The notes: generated from the sequence alone by a model not told the origin. Positions 44,301 through 52,584 are shown, counted from the stretch's first letter. The stretch is 64,000 nucleotides of DNA from Phycisphaerales bacterium UBA5793 (GCA_002418285.1 DIDT01000057.1:1-64000); one strand, 5' to 3'. Numbers and translations are program-made.

Positions 44301-45643
44301 TGCATCACCTCGCCTATCCGGATGAGCATGCGCAGTTTGTCGAGGCGGAGCATCGCGAGCTGCACGAGGCGCATCACCACGACGCAGGCTGGGGCAACGA
44401 GATCCTCGATCTTCAGTTGCGCGGCGAGTATCTGTACGCGGCGCGCGGCGCCGGCGGGTTCTACGCTTACGACGTGGCCAACATCGACAACAAGGGCTTC
44501 AGCGAGCGCATAGTAACGGCTCCGGTTTCGCCGCTGGGCCAGAACCTCGGGTTCAAGACGAGTTACGCGGTGGCGGTTGCGAGCCCGACGACACTGGGAG
44601 TCGATCCCGCGCGGTCGAGGCTGTCGACCGATCCTGACAAACCGCGCAAGATCATGCTCGACGAGCGGCTGCCCGAGGACACCCATCTCGTCAACCAGGA
44701 GCAGCGGATTCATCCGCTTTACGCGTACCTTTACATTGGTGATCGCGATGAAGGGTTGATTCTCACCTTCGCCGCGACACTGCTCGACGGCGATCCGACG
44801 AACAACTTTATGGAGCGGGCCACGCTGGCCGACGGCACGACCGCCTTCAATCCCGATGGCGTGCTGACGGGTATGACCCATCTCACCCTCGCCGGTCACT
44901 ACGTCTACGCGACCGCACCGGCGGGTCTGGTGGTCATTGACATCGACGAGCCGCTCAATCCGCGTGTCGTGGCGGTGGTTGGCAGCGATGTGTTTGAAAA
45001 TCCACAGTCCGTGGCGGTGCAGTTCCGCTATGCGTTTGTGACTGACGCCCGCGGCCTGCATGTCGTGGAAATCACTGATCCCACTTCACCACACGTCGTT
45101 CCCGACGCCTTTGTTGAGCTTGCCGAGGCGCATCGCGTGTACATTGCCCGCACGTATGCGTTTGTTGCGGCCGGTTCACAGGGATTGGCGATCGTTGATG
45201 TGACCAACCCCGAGCAGCCGCGGCTGGATCAACTCTTCGATGGGGGCGGAATGATTAGCGACGCGCGCGATGTGAAAGTGGGCATGACGAATGCCTCGCT
45301 GTTTGCCTACGTGGCGGACGGACGCAATGGACTGCGTGTGATCGAGTTGATGGGGCCGCACACCACGCCGCAGTTCCGCGGGTTCTCGCCGCCGCTCGAT
45401 CCCAGTCTCATTGCGACGTACCACACGCACGGCCCTGCGCTGGCTGTGAGCAAGGGGCTCGATCGCGATCGGGCGGTGGATGAATCGGGCAACCAGGTGG
45501 CGGTCTTCGGCCGCCTCGGCGCGCGGCCGCTGAATCTCGAGGAGATGCAGCGGATGTTCCTGCGCGATGGCGTCGTGTGGAAGGTGAGCAATGCACCGGG
45601 GCCCGATGAGATGCTGCGCGAGTTTGCGCTGCCGGAGAAGTAG
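41354..45643 (+). CDS. Decahaem c-type cytochrome lipoprotein fused to LVIVD beta-propeller
   Basis: A 1,429-residue protein. A 32-residue polar leader precedes a hydrophobic segment and the lipobox L-A-A-C (Cys47). Ten CxxCH motifs follow at about residues 111, 136, 242, 427, 486, 644, 671, 804, 815 and 922 (middle residues MT, TG, GA, TA, IT, VD, ID, YT, FG, TD). From about residue 950 the sequence changes to LVIVD-type propeller repeats (G-L-V-V-I-D-I-D-E-P, G-L-H-V-V-E-I-T-D-P, G-L-A-I-V-D-V-T-N-P). A segment at 980-1010 has nine His. ATG 41354 follows GGGTGGGG and the porin stop. Multihaem electron transfer in the envelope is firm; direct extracellular transfer is inference. Confidence 0.93.
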   Translation: MEHETRLLQTESTKEGGTARVVGTTSAYSIPLCLCGLLFAVLVLAACEHAKYWRDGEPYDKAFIARMADPVEAQRELDDRMTQTPSSGPEKPDGSGAYSAEEWSLHQSTGCMTCHGEYDKATRTMHDSAKAIAVGCTGCHGGDASVESPLDAPGRPGEPGTAITDRAYLEAMHRAHVQPRNPQAWYGQHDDATFASHHTENDPVTLHGSRNPEVTAALLNQESPEFVRFINPGDIRIADYSCGACHYEQVQLVKRSMMAHGAQLWGAALYNNGAIPNKIPNYGESYSPFGLPQRLQGVVEVTDARKGESHVRPVTEEETGRGVVPYLSPLPLWNISQPGNILRIFERGTKLPVPGGATPNTNPAEIGNPNALAETGRPDKGLSPRGLGTLNRTDPVFIGLQKTRLLDPTLNFLGTNDHPGDYRSSGCTACHVLYANDRDPDHSGKMLAAHGNMGFASEQVDPNIPKDESGHPVAHVMTNAIPNSQCITCHVHPGTSYANTYLGYMWWDNESDGEYFYPKRSHKPTAEQEIAALRRNPEGAALKGLWDNLYPDAVSHAGERSGDGFLERSGAPRKGDGSTLNDRLEHNQIADFHGHGWVFRAVYKKDRQGRLLDADDHVVNFDDPDKWDKAVHLGDVHLKAGMHCVDCHFTVDVHGDGRLYGEVRNAIEITCIDCHGTYTEKATLRTSGPAAQEGGRDLADRNKPENLVFGKPRFETARRNDRDGKYKRGDILQHSSIEPDVVWVIPQTVDTIDPDSDWAKANPEAAALSRRAKTMRRDGATWGDLAVDDARDLEFAHSSDKMECYTCHSSWMTSCFGCHLPMEANQKAPMLHNENLFTRNYTRYNYQVLRDDIFMLGRDSTVKGGRVVPVRSSSAVIVSSQNANREWIYHQQQTISAEGFSGQTFNPHFPHATSGRGTTKMCTDCHVSKDNDNNAWMAQLLLLGTNFVNFVGRYAYVATGSEGFEAVAVTEHDEPQAVYGSHLHHLAYPDEHAQFVEAEHRELHEAHHHDAGWGNEILDLQLRGEYLYAARGAGGFYAYDVANIDNKGFSERIVTAPVSPLGQNLGFKTSYAVAVASPTTLGVDPARSRLSTDPDKPRKIMLDERLPEDTHLVNQEQRIHPLYAYLYIGDRDEGLILTFAATLLDGDPTNNFMERATLADGTTAFNPDGVLTGMTHLTLAGHYVYATAPAGLVVIDIDEPLNPRVVAVVGSDVFENPQSVAVQFRYAFVTDARGLHVVEITDPTSPHVVPDAFVELAEAHRVYIARTYAFVAAGSQGLAIVDVTNPEQPRLDQLFDGGGMISDARDVKVGMTNASLFAYVADGRNGLRVIELMGPHTTPQFRGFSPPLDPSLIATYHTHGPALAVSKGLDRDRAVDESGNQVAVFGRLGARPLNLEEMQRMFLRDGVVWKVSNAPGPDEMLREFALPEK

Positions 45644-45660
45644 CCGCTTGGCGAGTCATT

Positions 45661-46029
45661 TCAGCGCCGAATCTTCCTGAAGAAGCGAGAAAGCATGCTC
45701 TGATCGCGTTGCTTCTTGCCGTCGGCAGGTTTCCATTCTCCATTGGCGTCGCGAACAAACTGTCGGCTGCCAACACGCATTTCCTGCCCGGCTCCATGGT
45801 CGACGAATTCAACCAGATCGGGAGCGAACCAGATCGATTCTGATTTGCCATCGAAGTTCACCGCGATGGCATAATCTCTTTCCGCTCCGCCGATGACGTC
45901 AACGCCTGTTACCGATGGTGTGGTTTCGCCATACACAACGCCACGACGTCCGGCGAGTCTGAGCGATTCGGTCAGCGGCGTCCGGCAAATACAAACCGTG
46001 TCACCAAATATCGGCGCCTTGTTGTTCAT
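45661..46029 (-). CDS. Unrecognised small soluble protein (122 aa)
   Basis: A 122-residue protein without signal peptide. It begins M-N-N-K-A-P-I-F-G-D-T-V and contains L-A-G-R-R-G-V-V-Y-G-E-T-T-P-S-V-T-G, which reads like an SH3-like small beta domain, then F-D-G-K-S-E-S-I-W-F-A-P-D-L-V-E-F. The C-terminus is basic. Its own -10-like TAGAAT lies six bases before the ATG and overlaps the TAG stop of recQ. I do not know the family. It is on the recQ strand and convergent with the cytochrome operon. Confidence 0.65.
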   Translation of the reverse strand: MNNKAPIFGDTVCICRTPLTESLRLAGRRGVVYGETTPSVTGVDVIGGAERDYAIAVNFDGKSESIWFAPDLVEFVDHGAGQEMRVGSRQFVRDANGEWKPADGKKQRDQSMLSRFFRKIRR

Positions 46030-46035
46030 TCGGCG

Positions 46036-46041
46036 ATTCTA
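46036..46041 (-). promoter_or_regulatory. Putative -10 box inside recQ stop codon
   Basis: TAGAAT on the minus strand is 6 bases before the ATG at 46029. Its first three bases are the recQ stop codon. It would allow expression separate from recQ. Confidence 0.35.
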
Positions 46042-48297
46042 TGCGTCCATTCGTTGCACATTCGCAAACGCCCGCACGAGTTTGATCGTGTCATACTCGT
46101 ACTTGCCCTGGAGTTCATCGAAGATGGGGCGCAGGTAGTCAGCGCCGGCTCGCTTCATCGCCTCGGCGATCTCACGCTGCACTTCCGGCTGCACCCAGGC
46201 GTCGATCGAATCGGGCTCTTCAACTTCGATGAACTGCGCGAGATAGCCGGTGACGGTGCTTCGCGCGCGGCCCATGGTTTCCATGACCTGTTCGATCGTC
46301 TTACCCTGTCGAAAGAGGTCGAACGATGCGAGGGCCCCTGCGCTGAGACCATTTCGACCGGCGGATGATCTCGCCGCTCCGCTGCCGGCCGCGTCAATGC
46401 CAACATCCATTTCCACGTCATTCGCCCTGCAGTGCTCGACGATGGCCTCGACGAAGCGGGGGCTGAGGTCCTTGCATTTGAGTTCGCCGACTCCCCACAC
46501 GCCGCGCATGGTCTCGACGGCGCTCGGCCGCTTGCGGGCGAGATCGCGCAGTGTGCCGTCACCGAAGATGACGTAGGCCGGCACCTCGCGCTCGGCGGCG
46601 ATGGCAGCGCGCAACTGGCGCAGGGTCTCGAAGAGATCGCGATCGACGCCCTCCCACGATTCGCTGTCGTGCCGGCCGGTCTTCGCGCTGCCCGCCTTCA
46701 TCGCGGGCTTGACGAGGACGACGGGCAGTTCGCCGCGCAGCACGGGCTTGCTCTTCGTGCTGAGCGTGACGACGGGCCGCTGGCCGGTGGTGCGCGCGAG
46801 CAGGCCCTGATCGATCAACTGGTGGGTCAGGTTGACGAGTTGTTTCTTGTCGCCGCCCTTGAGCAGGCCGTGGACGCTCAGTTCGTCGTGCTTGCAGCGC
46901 GTGACGAGGTCGCTCTTGCTGCCGAGCAGCACATCGACGACGTGGCCGACGCCGAATCGTTCGCCGACGCGGGCCACGCAGGAGATGATCTTCTGCGCCA
47001 CAGTCGTAGCGTCGGGGAGGGTGTCCAATTCGTTGAGGCAGACGTCGCACGCGCCGCAGTCATCCTGCTCATAGGCCTGGTCGAAGTACTCGACGAGCGC
47101 GCGGTGCCGGCACGTGGACCCGGCGGCGAAGCGCTGCATCTCGCCGAGCAGTTCTCTCATGGCGTCGATGACCCGCTGCGACTTCTCGGCTTGCTCGGCC
47201 GACTGGGCGATCAGCCGCTCCCAGCGCATCACGTCGCCCTGGGAATAGAACATTACGCACTCGGCTTCGAGGCCGTCGCGGCCGGCTCGGCCCGTCTCCT
47301 GCTGGTAGTGCTCGATCGACTTGGGCATGGCGGTGTGGATGACGCAGCGCACGTTGCTGCGATCGATTCCCATGCCGAACGCGACAGTGGCGACGACGAC
47401 CTGCAATCGATCCTGGGCGAAGTCTTCCTGCACCTGCCGCCGCTGATCGCCCGTCATGCCCGCGTGGTAGGCGGCGGCATCGATCTTCATCGCCTTGAGA
47501 TAGCCGGCGAGATTCTCCGTGTCCTTGCGGCTGATGCAGTAGATGATCACCGCCTCGTTTTCATGGCGACGGATCACTTCAAGCGATTGCGCACTCGCAT
47601 CGACGCGCGGCATGATGCGGTACACCAGGTTTGGCCGATCGAAGTTGCCCACGAGCACGTTCGGCTCGCGCAGTTTCAACTGCTCGATGATGTCGGCGCG
47701 CACGCGCTGTGTGGCCGTGGCGGTGCAGGCGTGGAAACTTGCATCGGGGAACCGGGCGCGCAACTCGGCGAGCCGACGATACTCGGGCCGGAAATCGTGC
47801 CCCCACTGACTGATGCAGTGGGCCTCGTCGATGGCGAAGGCGCGCACGCCCTCCTCGCCGAGGAACTTGAGGAAACTTTCGTTCATCAATCGCTCGGGCG
47901 CGACGAAGAGCAGGCGCAACTCGCCCCGCTTGATGGACCGACCGACGGCTTTGCGCTCCTCGGTGGACATGGTGCTGTTGAGGGCCGCGGCCGGGTAGCC
48001 GTTGGCCTTGAGCGCATCGACCTGGTCCTTCATGAGCGAGATGAGCGGCGAGACGACGACGTCGGTCCGCCGATCGATCAGCGGCGGCACCTGGTAGCAG
48101 AGGCTCTTGCCCCCGCCGGTGGGCATGACCAGCAGCGAGTCGCGCTGCTCGAGCCCGGCCCGGATCGCCTCCTCCTGCAACGGTCGAAACTCGCGGTAGC
48201 CCCAGACGCGTTCGACGGTCTTGAGGATCTGCGAGGTTGGCACACTGCTCGCGTCCCTGCGGGCAGCCGACGACGGCTGAGTGGAGGTGGTGGCCAT
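46039..48297 (-). CDS. recQ: ATP-dependent DNA helicase RecQ
   Basis: A 752-residue RecQ. The helicase core has M-P-T-G-G-G-K-S (Walker A), D-E-A-H-C (DExH) and Q-E-T-G-R-A-G-R-D-G (motif VI). The zinc subdomain Cys cluster (C-R-H-R ... C-G-A-C-D-V-C) is complete. A winged-helix RQC and an HRDC domain (near residues 540-620) follow. A C-terminal helix-turn-helix (G-K-T-I-E-Q-V-M-E-T-M) is typical of the long RecQ form. It unwinds branched DNA during recombination and fork repair. The promoter is described separately. Confidence 0.96.
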   Translation of the reverse strand: MATTSTQPSSAARRDASSVPTSQILKTVERVWGYREFRPLQEEAIRAGLEQRDSLLVMPTGGGKSLCYQVPPLIDRRTDVVVSPLISLMKDQVDALKANGYPAAALNSTMSTEERKAVGRSIKRGELRLLFVAPERLMNESFLKFLGEEGVRAFAIDEAHCISQWGHDFRPEYRRLAELRARFPDASFHACTATATQRVRADIIEQLKLREPNVLVGNFDRPNLVYRIMPRVDASAQSLEVIRRHENEAVIIYCISRKDTENLAGYLKAMKIDAAAYHAGMTGDQRRQVQEDFAQDRLQVVVATVAFGMGIDRSNVRCVIHTAMPKSIEHYQQETGRAGRDGLEAECVMFYSQGDVMRWERLIAQSAEQAEKSQRVIDAMRELLGEMQRFAAGSTCRHRALVEYFDQAYEQDDCGACDVCLNELDTLPDATTVAQKIISCVARVGERFGVGHVVDVLLGSKSDLVTRCKHDELSVHGLLKGGDKKQLVNLTHQLIDQGLLARTTGQRPVVTLSTKSKPVLRGELPVVLVKPAMKAGSAKTGRHDSESWEGVDRDLFETLRQLRAAIAAEREVPAYVIFGDGTLRDLARKRPSAVETMRGVWGVGELKCKDLSPRFVEAIVEHCRANDVEMDVGIDAAGSGAARSSAGRNGLSAGALASFDLFRQGKTIEQVMETMGRARSTVTGYLAQFIEVEEPDSIDAWVQPEVQREIAEAMKRAGADYLRPIFDELQGKYEYDTIKLVRAFANVQRMDA

Positions 48298-48302
48298 GTG
48301 GC

Positions 48303-48331
48303 AGGATACCGAACAAAATACATACAGTCAA
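48303..48331 (-). promoter_or_regulatory. Sigma70-type leaderless promoter of recQ
   Basis: On the minus strand TTGACT (48331-48326) and TATCCT (48308-48303) are exactly 17 bases apart. The ATG at 48297 starts six bases after the -10 box, where transcription would begin. This is the cleanest leaderless arrangement in the window. Confidence 0.65.
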
Positions 48332-49338
48332 ATGGGCTCCGTCGCCACCCGCGCATACGCCCCACGAATCACCCGCACACTCTCACTCAGCCCCGCCTTC
48401 TCGGCATCGTTCATCGGAACTTCGAGCACGACTCGGTTCACGCCGGCGCGGCCGACGACACTCGGCAGGGAGAAGCATGTCGGTCCGTCCATCGTCACGC
48501 CCGGCGGGGCTTGCTCGTGGACGCTGCCGACGGTGAGCACGGCCCGCTCATCGCGCAGGATCGCGCGGCACAGGCGGGCCACGGTCAGACCGATCGCCGA
48601 GTCGGTCGCACCTTTGCCGGTGATGATCTCCTGGGCCGCGCCGCGCACGGATTCGAAGAGGGCCACGCGATCGCGAACGTTCAGCGGTCGCTTGCCGCGC
48701 GGCTCGTAGAGGTGCAGGGGCGTGTGGCCGACGGTGGCGGATGACCACAGCGGCAGGCTCGAGTCGCCGTGCTCGCCGACGATAGACGCGTGCACGCTGC
48801 TCACGGCCACGTCCAGGCGCGACGCCAGCAGCGAACGAAATCGTGATGAGTCAAGCACGGTACCCGACGCGAGCAGTCGACTCGGCGCGAAACCCAGCGG
48901 CACGGCGATTGTCTGCGCGACCATCGTCATCACGTCGACGGGATTGGTCACCATGAGGATGATCGACTGCGGCGCCAGTTCGACGATGCGCGGGATCATT
49001 TCGCGGAGCATCGCAGCGTTGATCTCGGCCAGGTCGAGGCGACTCTGGCCGGGCTTCTGCTTGACGCCTGCGGTGATGACGACGATATCGCTGCCTTCGA
49101 CTGCTTCGAGATCGCCTTCAGCAACTTCGCATGTGGCGACGAATGTCAGGCCGTGCTTGAGATCGAGCGCTTCGGCGTGGCGCTTGGGCGCATCGACATC
49201 AATGAGCACGAGGCGATCGGTGATGCCCTGGATGAGCATGGCATACGCGGAAGCCACACCGACGCGGCCCATGCCGATGACGGCGACGCACGTGGAGCGG
49301 CGGTGGGTAGGTAAAGTTGTGGCGATCGCGGCAGCCAT
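48328..49338 (-). CDS. ldh: L-lactate dehydrogenase
   Basis: A 336-residue LDH/MDH-family enzyme. The NAD motif is V-I-G-M-G-R-V-G. The substrate loop reads A-G-V-K-Q-K-P-G-Q-S-R; Gln at the discriminating position (Arg in malate dehydrogenase) points to lactate. The catalytic His is in V-G-E-H-G-D-S, and the LDH signature S-G-T-V-L-D-S-S-R-F-R is present. It interconverts pyruvate and L-lactate with NADH in the cytoplasm. The start at 49338 has a TGAGG stretch upstream. Confidence 0.88.
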   Translation of the reverse strand: MAAAIATTLPTHRRSTCVAVIGMGRVGVASAYAMLIQGITDRLVLIDVDAPKRHAEALDLKHGLTFVATCEVAEGDLEAVEGSDIVVITAGVKQKPGQSRLDLAEINAAMLREMIPRIVELAPQSIILMVTNPVDVMTMVAQTIAVPLGFAPSRLLASGTVLDSSRFRSLLASRLDVAVSSVHASIVGEHGDSSLPLWSSATVGHTPLHLYEPRGKRPLNVRDRVALFESVRGAAQEIITGKGATDSAIGLTVARLCRAILRDERAVLTVGSVHEQAPPGVTMDGPTCFSLPSVVGRAGVNRVVLEVPMNDAEKAGLSESVRVIRGAYARVATEPI

Positions 49339-49396
49339 GGTGGCGAACCTCAGAGAACGCTCGGGTGTGTGTTCATGAGGCTAGCGCGGCAATGCG

Positions 49397-49454
49397 GCGC
49401 ATGCAGATGCGCGGCGTCCGCAGAGGTGAGCCGAAGTGGCTAACGCTCTGCGGA
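49397..49454. other. Two adjacent inverted repeats between ldh and BNR gene
   Basis: GCGCAT-GCAG-ATGCGC (49397-49412) is a perfect 6-bp hairpin. Five bases on, TCCGCAGAG and CTCTGCGGA (49417-49454) form a perfect 9-bp stem enclosing an AGCC/GGCT inner stem. They lie after the BNR gene and before the ldh start on the same strand. No U-run is seen. They may end the BNR transcript or act in the ldh leader. Confidence 0.5.
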
Positions 49455-49498
49455 TGAGCCGCACATTGGAGTACGGCGCCAGGACTGCCGTGGGGAGA

Positions 49499-51778
49499 TC
49501 AGGGCAGAATCGTGGCGGTCACGGGATTGGATTTGACGCTCTGCGACCCGTCGTTTCCGCGTCGAATCACACTCTGGAAGTACACTTCGCGCAGCGGCGC
49601 GTTGCTGGGAATGAGTCTGTCAAGTCGGGCTGTGCCATTGAAGTCCGCGAACGCGCTACCGAGGTCGGTTACGGGGTTCATCAGGTCGATGCACAGGCCG
49701 CCAAGTTGCGGCGGGCACGGGCCGTTGCCGATGCCGCGCAGCGAGTAGAGGAAGTGCACCTGCTCGCCAGGGTTGGCGCGAGTTGTCATGAGCGTTGCGG
49801 TGCGTCCGCGATGAAGCTCACCGACAGCGAGAAGGATGCCGTCGATGGGCACAGGGTCGCTGGCGTTGATTGCGCCGCGGAAGCCGCCGACCCACACGCG
49901 GCCGCTCGCCGTGATGGCGAGTTCATACGGCGCGTCAACCAGTGTGTAGGTCCGTTCGAGCTGCCACGTGGCGCCGCCATTGGTCGTGTGTTTCACGACG
50001 TAGGTCGTGCTGTTGCTGGATACACCGGCAATCCACGCTTCGTTCTCGCTGAGAGCGTCGACGGCGAGAATGACCTGGAACTCGTTGGCAAGCGAGAACG
50101 ACTGCCAGGTCTGCCCGCCGTTGCCCGTCTTGGCGTAGTAGCCCCACCAGCCGACGACCCAGCCATTCTGGGCATCAGTGAAGACCATGTCCTCTACGGT
50201 CGGATCGCCCGGCAGTGTGAAGTCCTGCCAAGTTTGCCCGCCGTCGATGGTGCGCCGATGGAGCGAGCCGGCACTCTGCAGCCAGCCGCGCTGCGAGTCG
50301 AGGAACTGCACGCGCTGCCAGAGCGCGCCAGAGTCGAAGGGTCTCTGCCACGTGGCGCCGCCATCGGTTGTGTGGTAGATCGACTTCTGGTGACCGAGGT
50401 CCAGGTCCTGGCCGACGAGCCAGCCGTCGAGCGACGTTGGAAAGGCGAGATCGTGGATTGCGAACGCTGATGGAAGATCGGGGTAACCGATCGAGTCCCA
50501 ATTCAGTCCGCCATCATCACTTCGGAAGACCGTGCCCCCCTGACCCGCCACGAACGCGTGCTGGTCATCGAGGATGTCGATGGCTTCGAGCGTCTCATCG
50601 CGGTTGAAGATCTGACCCGTAACCTCTAGCTTCTGCACATCCCAATTGTGGCCGCTGTCGGTGGTGCGAAGCAGGTACCCGTTTCCGGCAACGGCCATGC
50701 CGAAGAGATCGTTGCGCATTTCGATGTCGTTGATATCCGCACCGACGCCTTGCGTGACGGTCTCCCACGTGAAACCGCCGTCGACGGATTTTGCGGCCAG
50801 GCCGTACGGTCCCACGACCCAGCCGTGCTGCGCATCGGAAAAGGAGACGTCCCACTTGTAAGGGAGATCGCCAAGCGGCTCGTGGCGCTGGGACCAGGTG
50901 GAACCACCGTCCGTGGAAAGCCAGACGTCGCCGTACTCGGAGGTGCCGACGGCCACGTTGTTGCTCACTCGGCAAATGTTGATCAATGGTCCGTGCTCGG
51001 GGAATGAATTTGAGATCGGCCGCCACGTCTGGCCGGCGTCCGTTGACTCGTAGATGCGCAGATCGCCAACCACGGCTGCGATCGCGCGATTCGCCGTCAT
51101 GAAATCGACGTCGTTGGTCGTTTGGGCCAGAACTCGCGCCCAACTGACTCCGCCGTCGTTGGTGCGGTAGATGCCCAGTCCGCCGCCGGAGAGCTGGTTG
51201 CCAGCGACGAGTCCGAGACTGGCGTCGCGGAAGTCCATGCCGTACATGACTGGGCACGTCGGGTAGCCGGATCGCACCTGCCACGACTGCCCGCCATCGT
51301 CTGTAAACGAGCACGCGCCGTTGGCGCCGATGAAACCAGCAGTCGGTGCAACGAAGTCGATGTGGTACCATGAGCCGCCGGGAACGCCGGACATCGGGAG
51401 CCAGGTGGCGCCGCCGTCGGTCGTGCGCCAGGCATCGCTGTTATTGCCTGTGATATAACCATGCGTCGAGTCGTAAAAGTAGACGGCGTAGTACGGGTCG
51501 GTTCCATAATCGCCTGCCTTGCGCACGGTCCAGGTCACACCGCCGTCGAATGTCTCGAGCAGGTGCCGATTGGCGCCGACGATAAAGCCGTGATCCGGCG
51601 AGGTGAAGGCGGCGCCGTGCAGGTCTCGCGCCGTCGGGAAGACCGCCTGCTTGATCCAGTCGCCTTGGGCGAGGGCGGAAGAGGCGAGGGCGGCGACTGC
51701 GCACGCGCAAATTACGCTGTGCACCGCTGTCTGCGCGGCGGTCGCGGAACGATTGGGATGAAGAACCTGTCTGCTCAT
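49499..51778 (-). CDS. Secreted Ycf48-like BNR beta-propeller protein with shared C-terminal domain
   Basis: A 759-residue protein with a signal peptide (S-V-I-C-A-C-A-V-A-A-L-A-S-S-A-L-A). About 13 BNR-type motifs of the form D-G-G-x-T/S-W run from residue 60 to 630 (for example F-D-G-G-V-T-W, T-D-A-G-Q-T-W, I-D-G-G-Q-T-W), as in Ycf48/photosynthesis-assembly-like sialidase propellers. The last 110 residues (T-R-A-N-P-G-E-Q-V-H-F-L-Y-S ...) are the same beta domain that closes the HAF proteins. AAGGAG lies 6-7 bases before the ATG. Binding rather than catalysis is likely; the ligand is unknown. Confidence 0.85.
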   Translation of the reverse strand: MSRQVLHPNRSATAAQTAVHSVICACAVAALASSALAQGDWIKQAVFPTARDLHGAAFTSPDHGFIVGANRHLLETFDGGVTWTVRKAGDYGTDPYYAVYFYDSTHGYITGNNSDAWRTTDGGATWLPMSGVPGGSWYHIDFVAPTAGFIGANGACSFTDDGGQSWQVRSGYPTCPVMYGMDFRDASLGLVAGNQLSGGGLGIYRTNDGGVSWARVLAQTTNDVDFMTANRAIAAVVGDLRIYESTDAGQTWRPISNSFPEHGPLINICRVSNNVAVGTSEYGDVWLSTDGGSTWSQRHEPLGDLPYKWDVSFSDAQHGWVVGPYGLAAKSVDGGFTWETVTQGVGADINDIEMRNDLFGMAVAGNGYLLRTTDSGHNWDVQKLEVTGQIFNRDETLEAIDILDDQHAFVAGQGGTVFRSDDGGLNWDSIGYPDLPSAFAIHDLAFPTSLDGWLVGQDLDLGHQKSIYHTTDGGATWQRPFDSGALWQRVQFLDSQRGWLQSAGSLHRRTIDGGQTWQDFTLPGDPTVEDMVFTDAQNGWVVGWWGYYAKTGNGGQTWQSFSLANEFQVILAVDALSENEAWIAGVSSNSTTYVVKHTTNGGATWQLERTYTLVDAPYELAITASGRVWVGGFRGAINASDPVPIDGILLAVGELHRGRTATLMTTRANPGEQVHFLYSLRGIGNGPCPPQLGGLCIDLMNPVTDLGSAFADFNGTARLDRLIPSNAPLREVYFQSVIRRGNDGSQSVKSNPVTATILP

Positions 51779-52584
51779 TTCGCACTCCTTACCTGACTTG
51801 AACGGCCGCGCGACTCACGATCGCCCCGAACCAAGTGACGGCTCAGTGCGTGGAAGTTGCAAATGCCGTGCCCACACCTGGACCAGATGCCATTCGCGCT
51901 CTTTTGGGGCTGAGAACCGAGAAAAGCACAGTGGTGCTCAGACTAAACAGGAAACTACTCCCGAGATTTGTGAGGCGCAATTGACGGGAGCACGGTGCAG
52001 GTGGCCACAATTTCGTGCACCAATGGGTCTGGTCTGGCCGGCCTGCGCCACGAATCGGGCCCGTCGAACACCAGCGGCGCCTTGCATCAGCCGCACCCGA
52101 CACCAAATCGACGATGCGCTCGATTTCGTCGGGCTGCCGCGTGTTGGTTGCAATGCTTTTGACGCGCGTGGCGCACCGCCATCGGTCGCATCATTCCGCG
52201 ACACGAGGTCGCGCGATCGCCGGGTGCTTCATCGACGTGGCGCGACCAGAGGCAGAACGGACAGTGGTTGCAGCAGCTTCCGTTTGTAAGCGGCTCGACG
52301 TGCCGCGAGCAGTGTGCGCAGCAGGTCTATCCTGGCCTCTGTGAGGCGGACTGCTCCACCTTCCACCGGTCGGCGTCATCTGACCGCACTGGCATCGGCG
52401 TCGTCCCCCGGTGATCGAGAAGCGGCCAAGGGCGGCTGGTCGAGGCGCATGCAGGCTCCTTTCGATGGGTACGGATGGCTCGACAAAAATCAGGCCCCAC
52501 CAGAGCCCGATCGGCGCGATTAACCTCTGCTCGACTCGCGAGGACGCGAACGACATGAGATCGACAGTCTTTGAGGGAGGCTCC
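51779..52584. other. 0.8-kb region without a convincing gene
   Basis: About 800 bases between the BNR gene and the methyltransferase. Short open frames exist in several frames, but none has a ribosome site, signal peptide or family motif. The minus strand near 52130-52160 reads K-A-L-Q-P-T-R-G-S-P. From memory, A-L-Q-P-T-type strings turn up in spurious small proteins translated from dispersed repeats. The part near 52540-52584 holds the methyltransferase leader (GGGAGG). Confidence 0.55.

Noticed and set aside
46432..48744. A 770-codon open frame on the plus strand
   Set aside because: Antisense to recQ, whose motifs are complete; the plus frame has only Ala/Gly/Asp-rich sequence.
51798..52289. 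A 163-codon plus-strand frame in the 0.8-kb gap
   Set aside because: No ribosome site, signal peptide, hydrophobic pattern or motif; composition is like random high-GC sequence.
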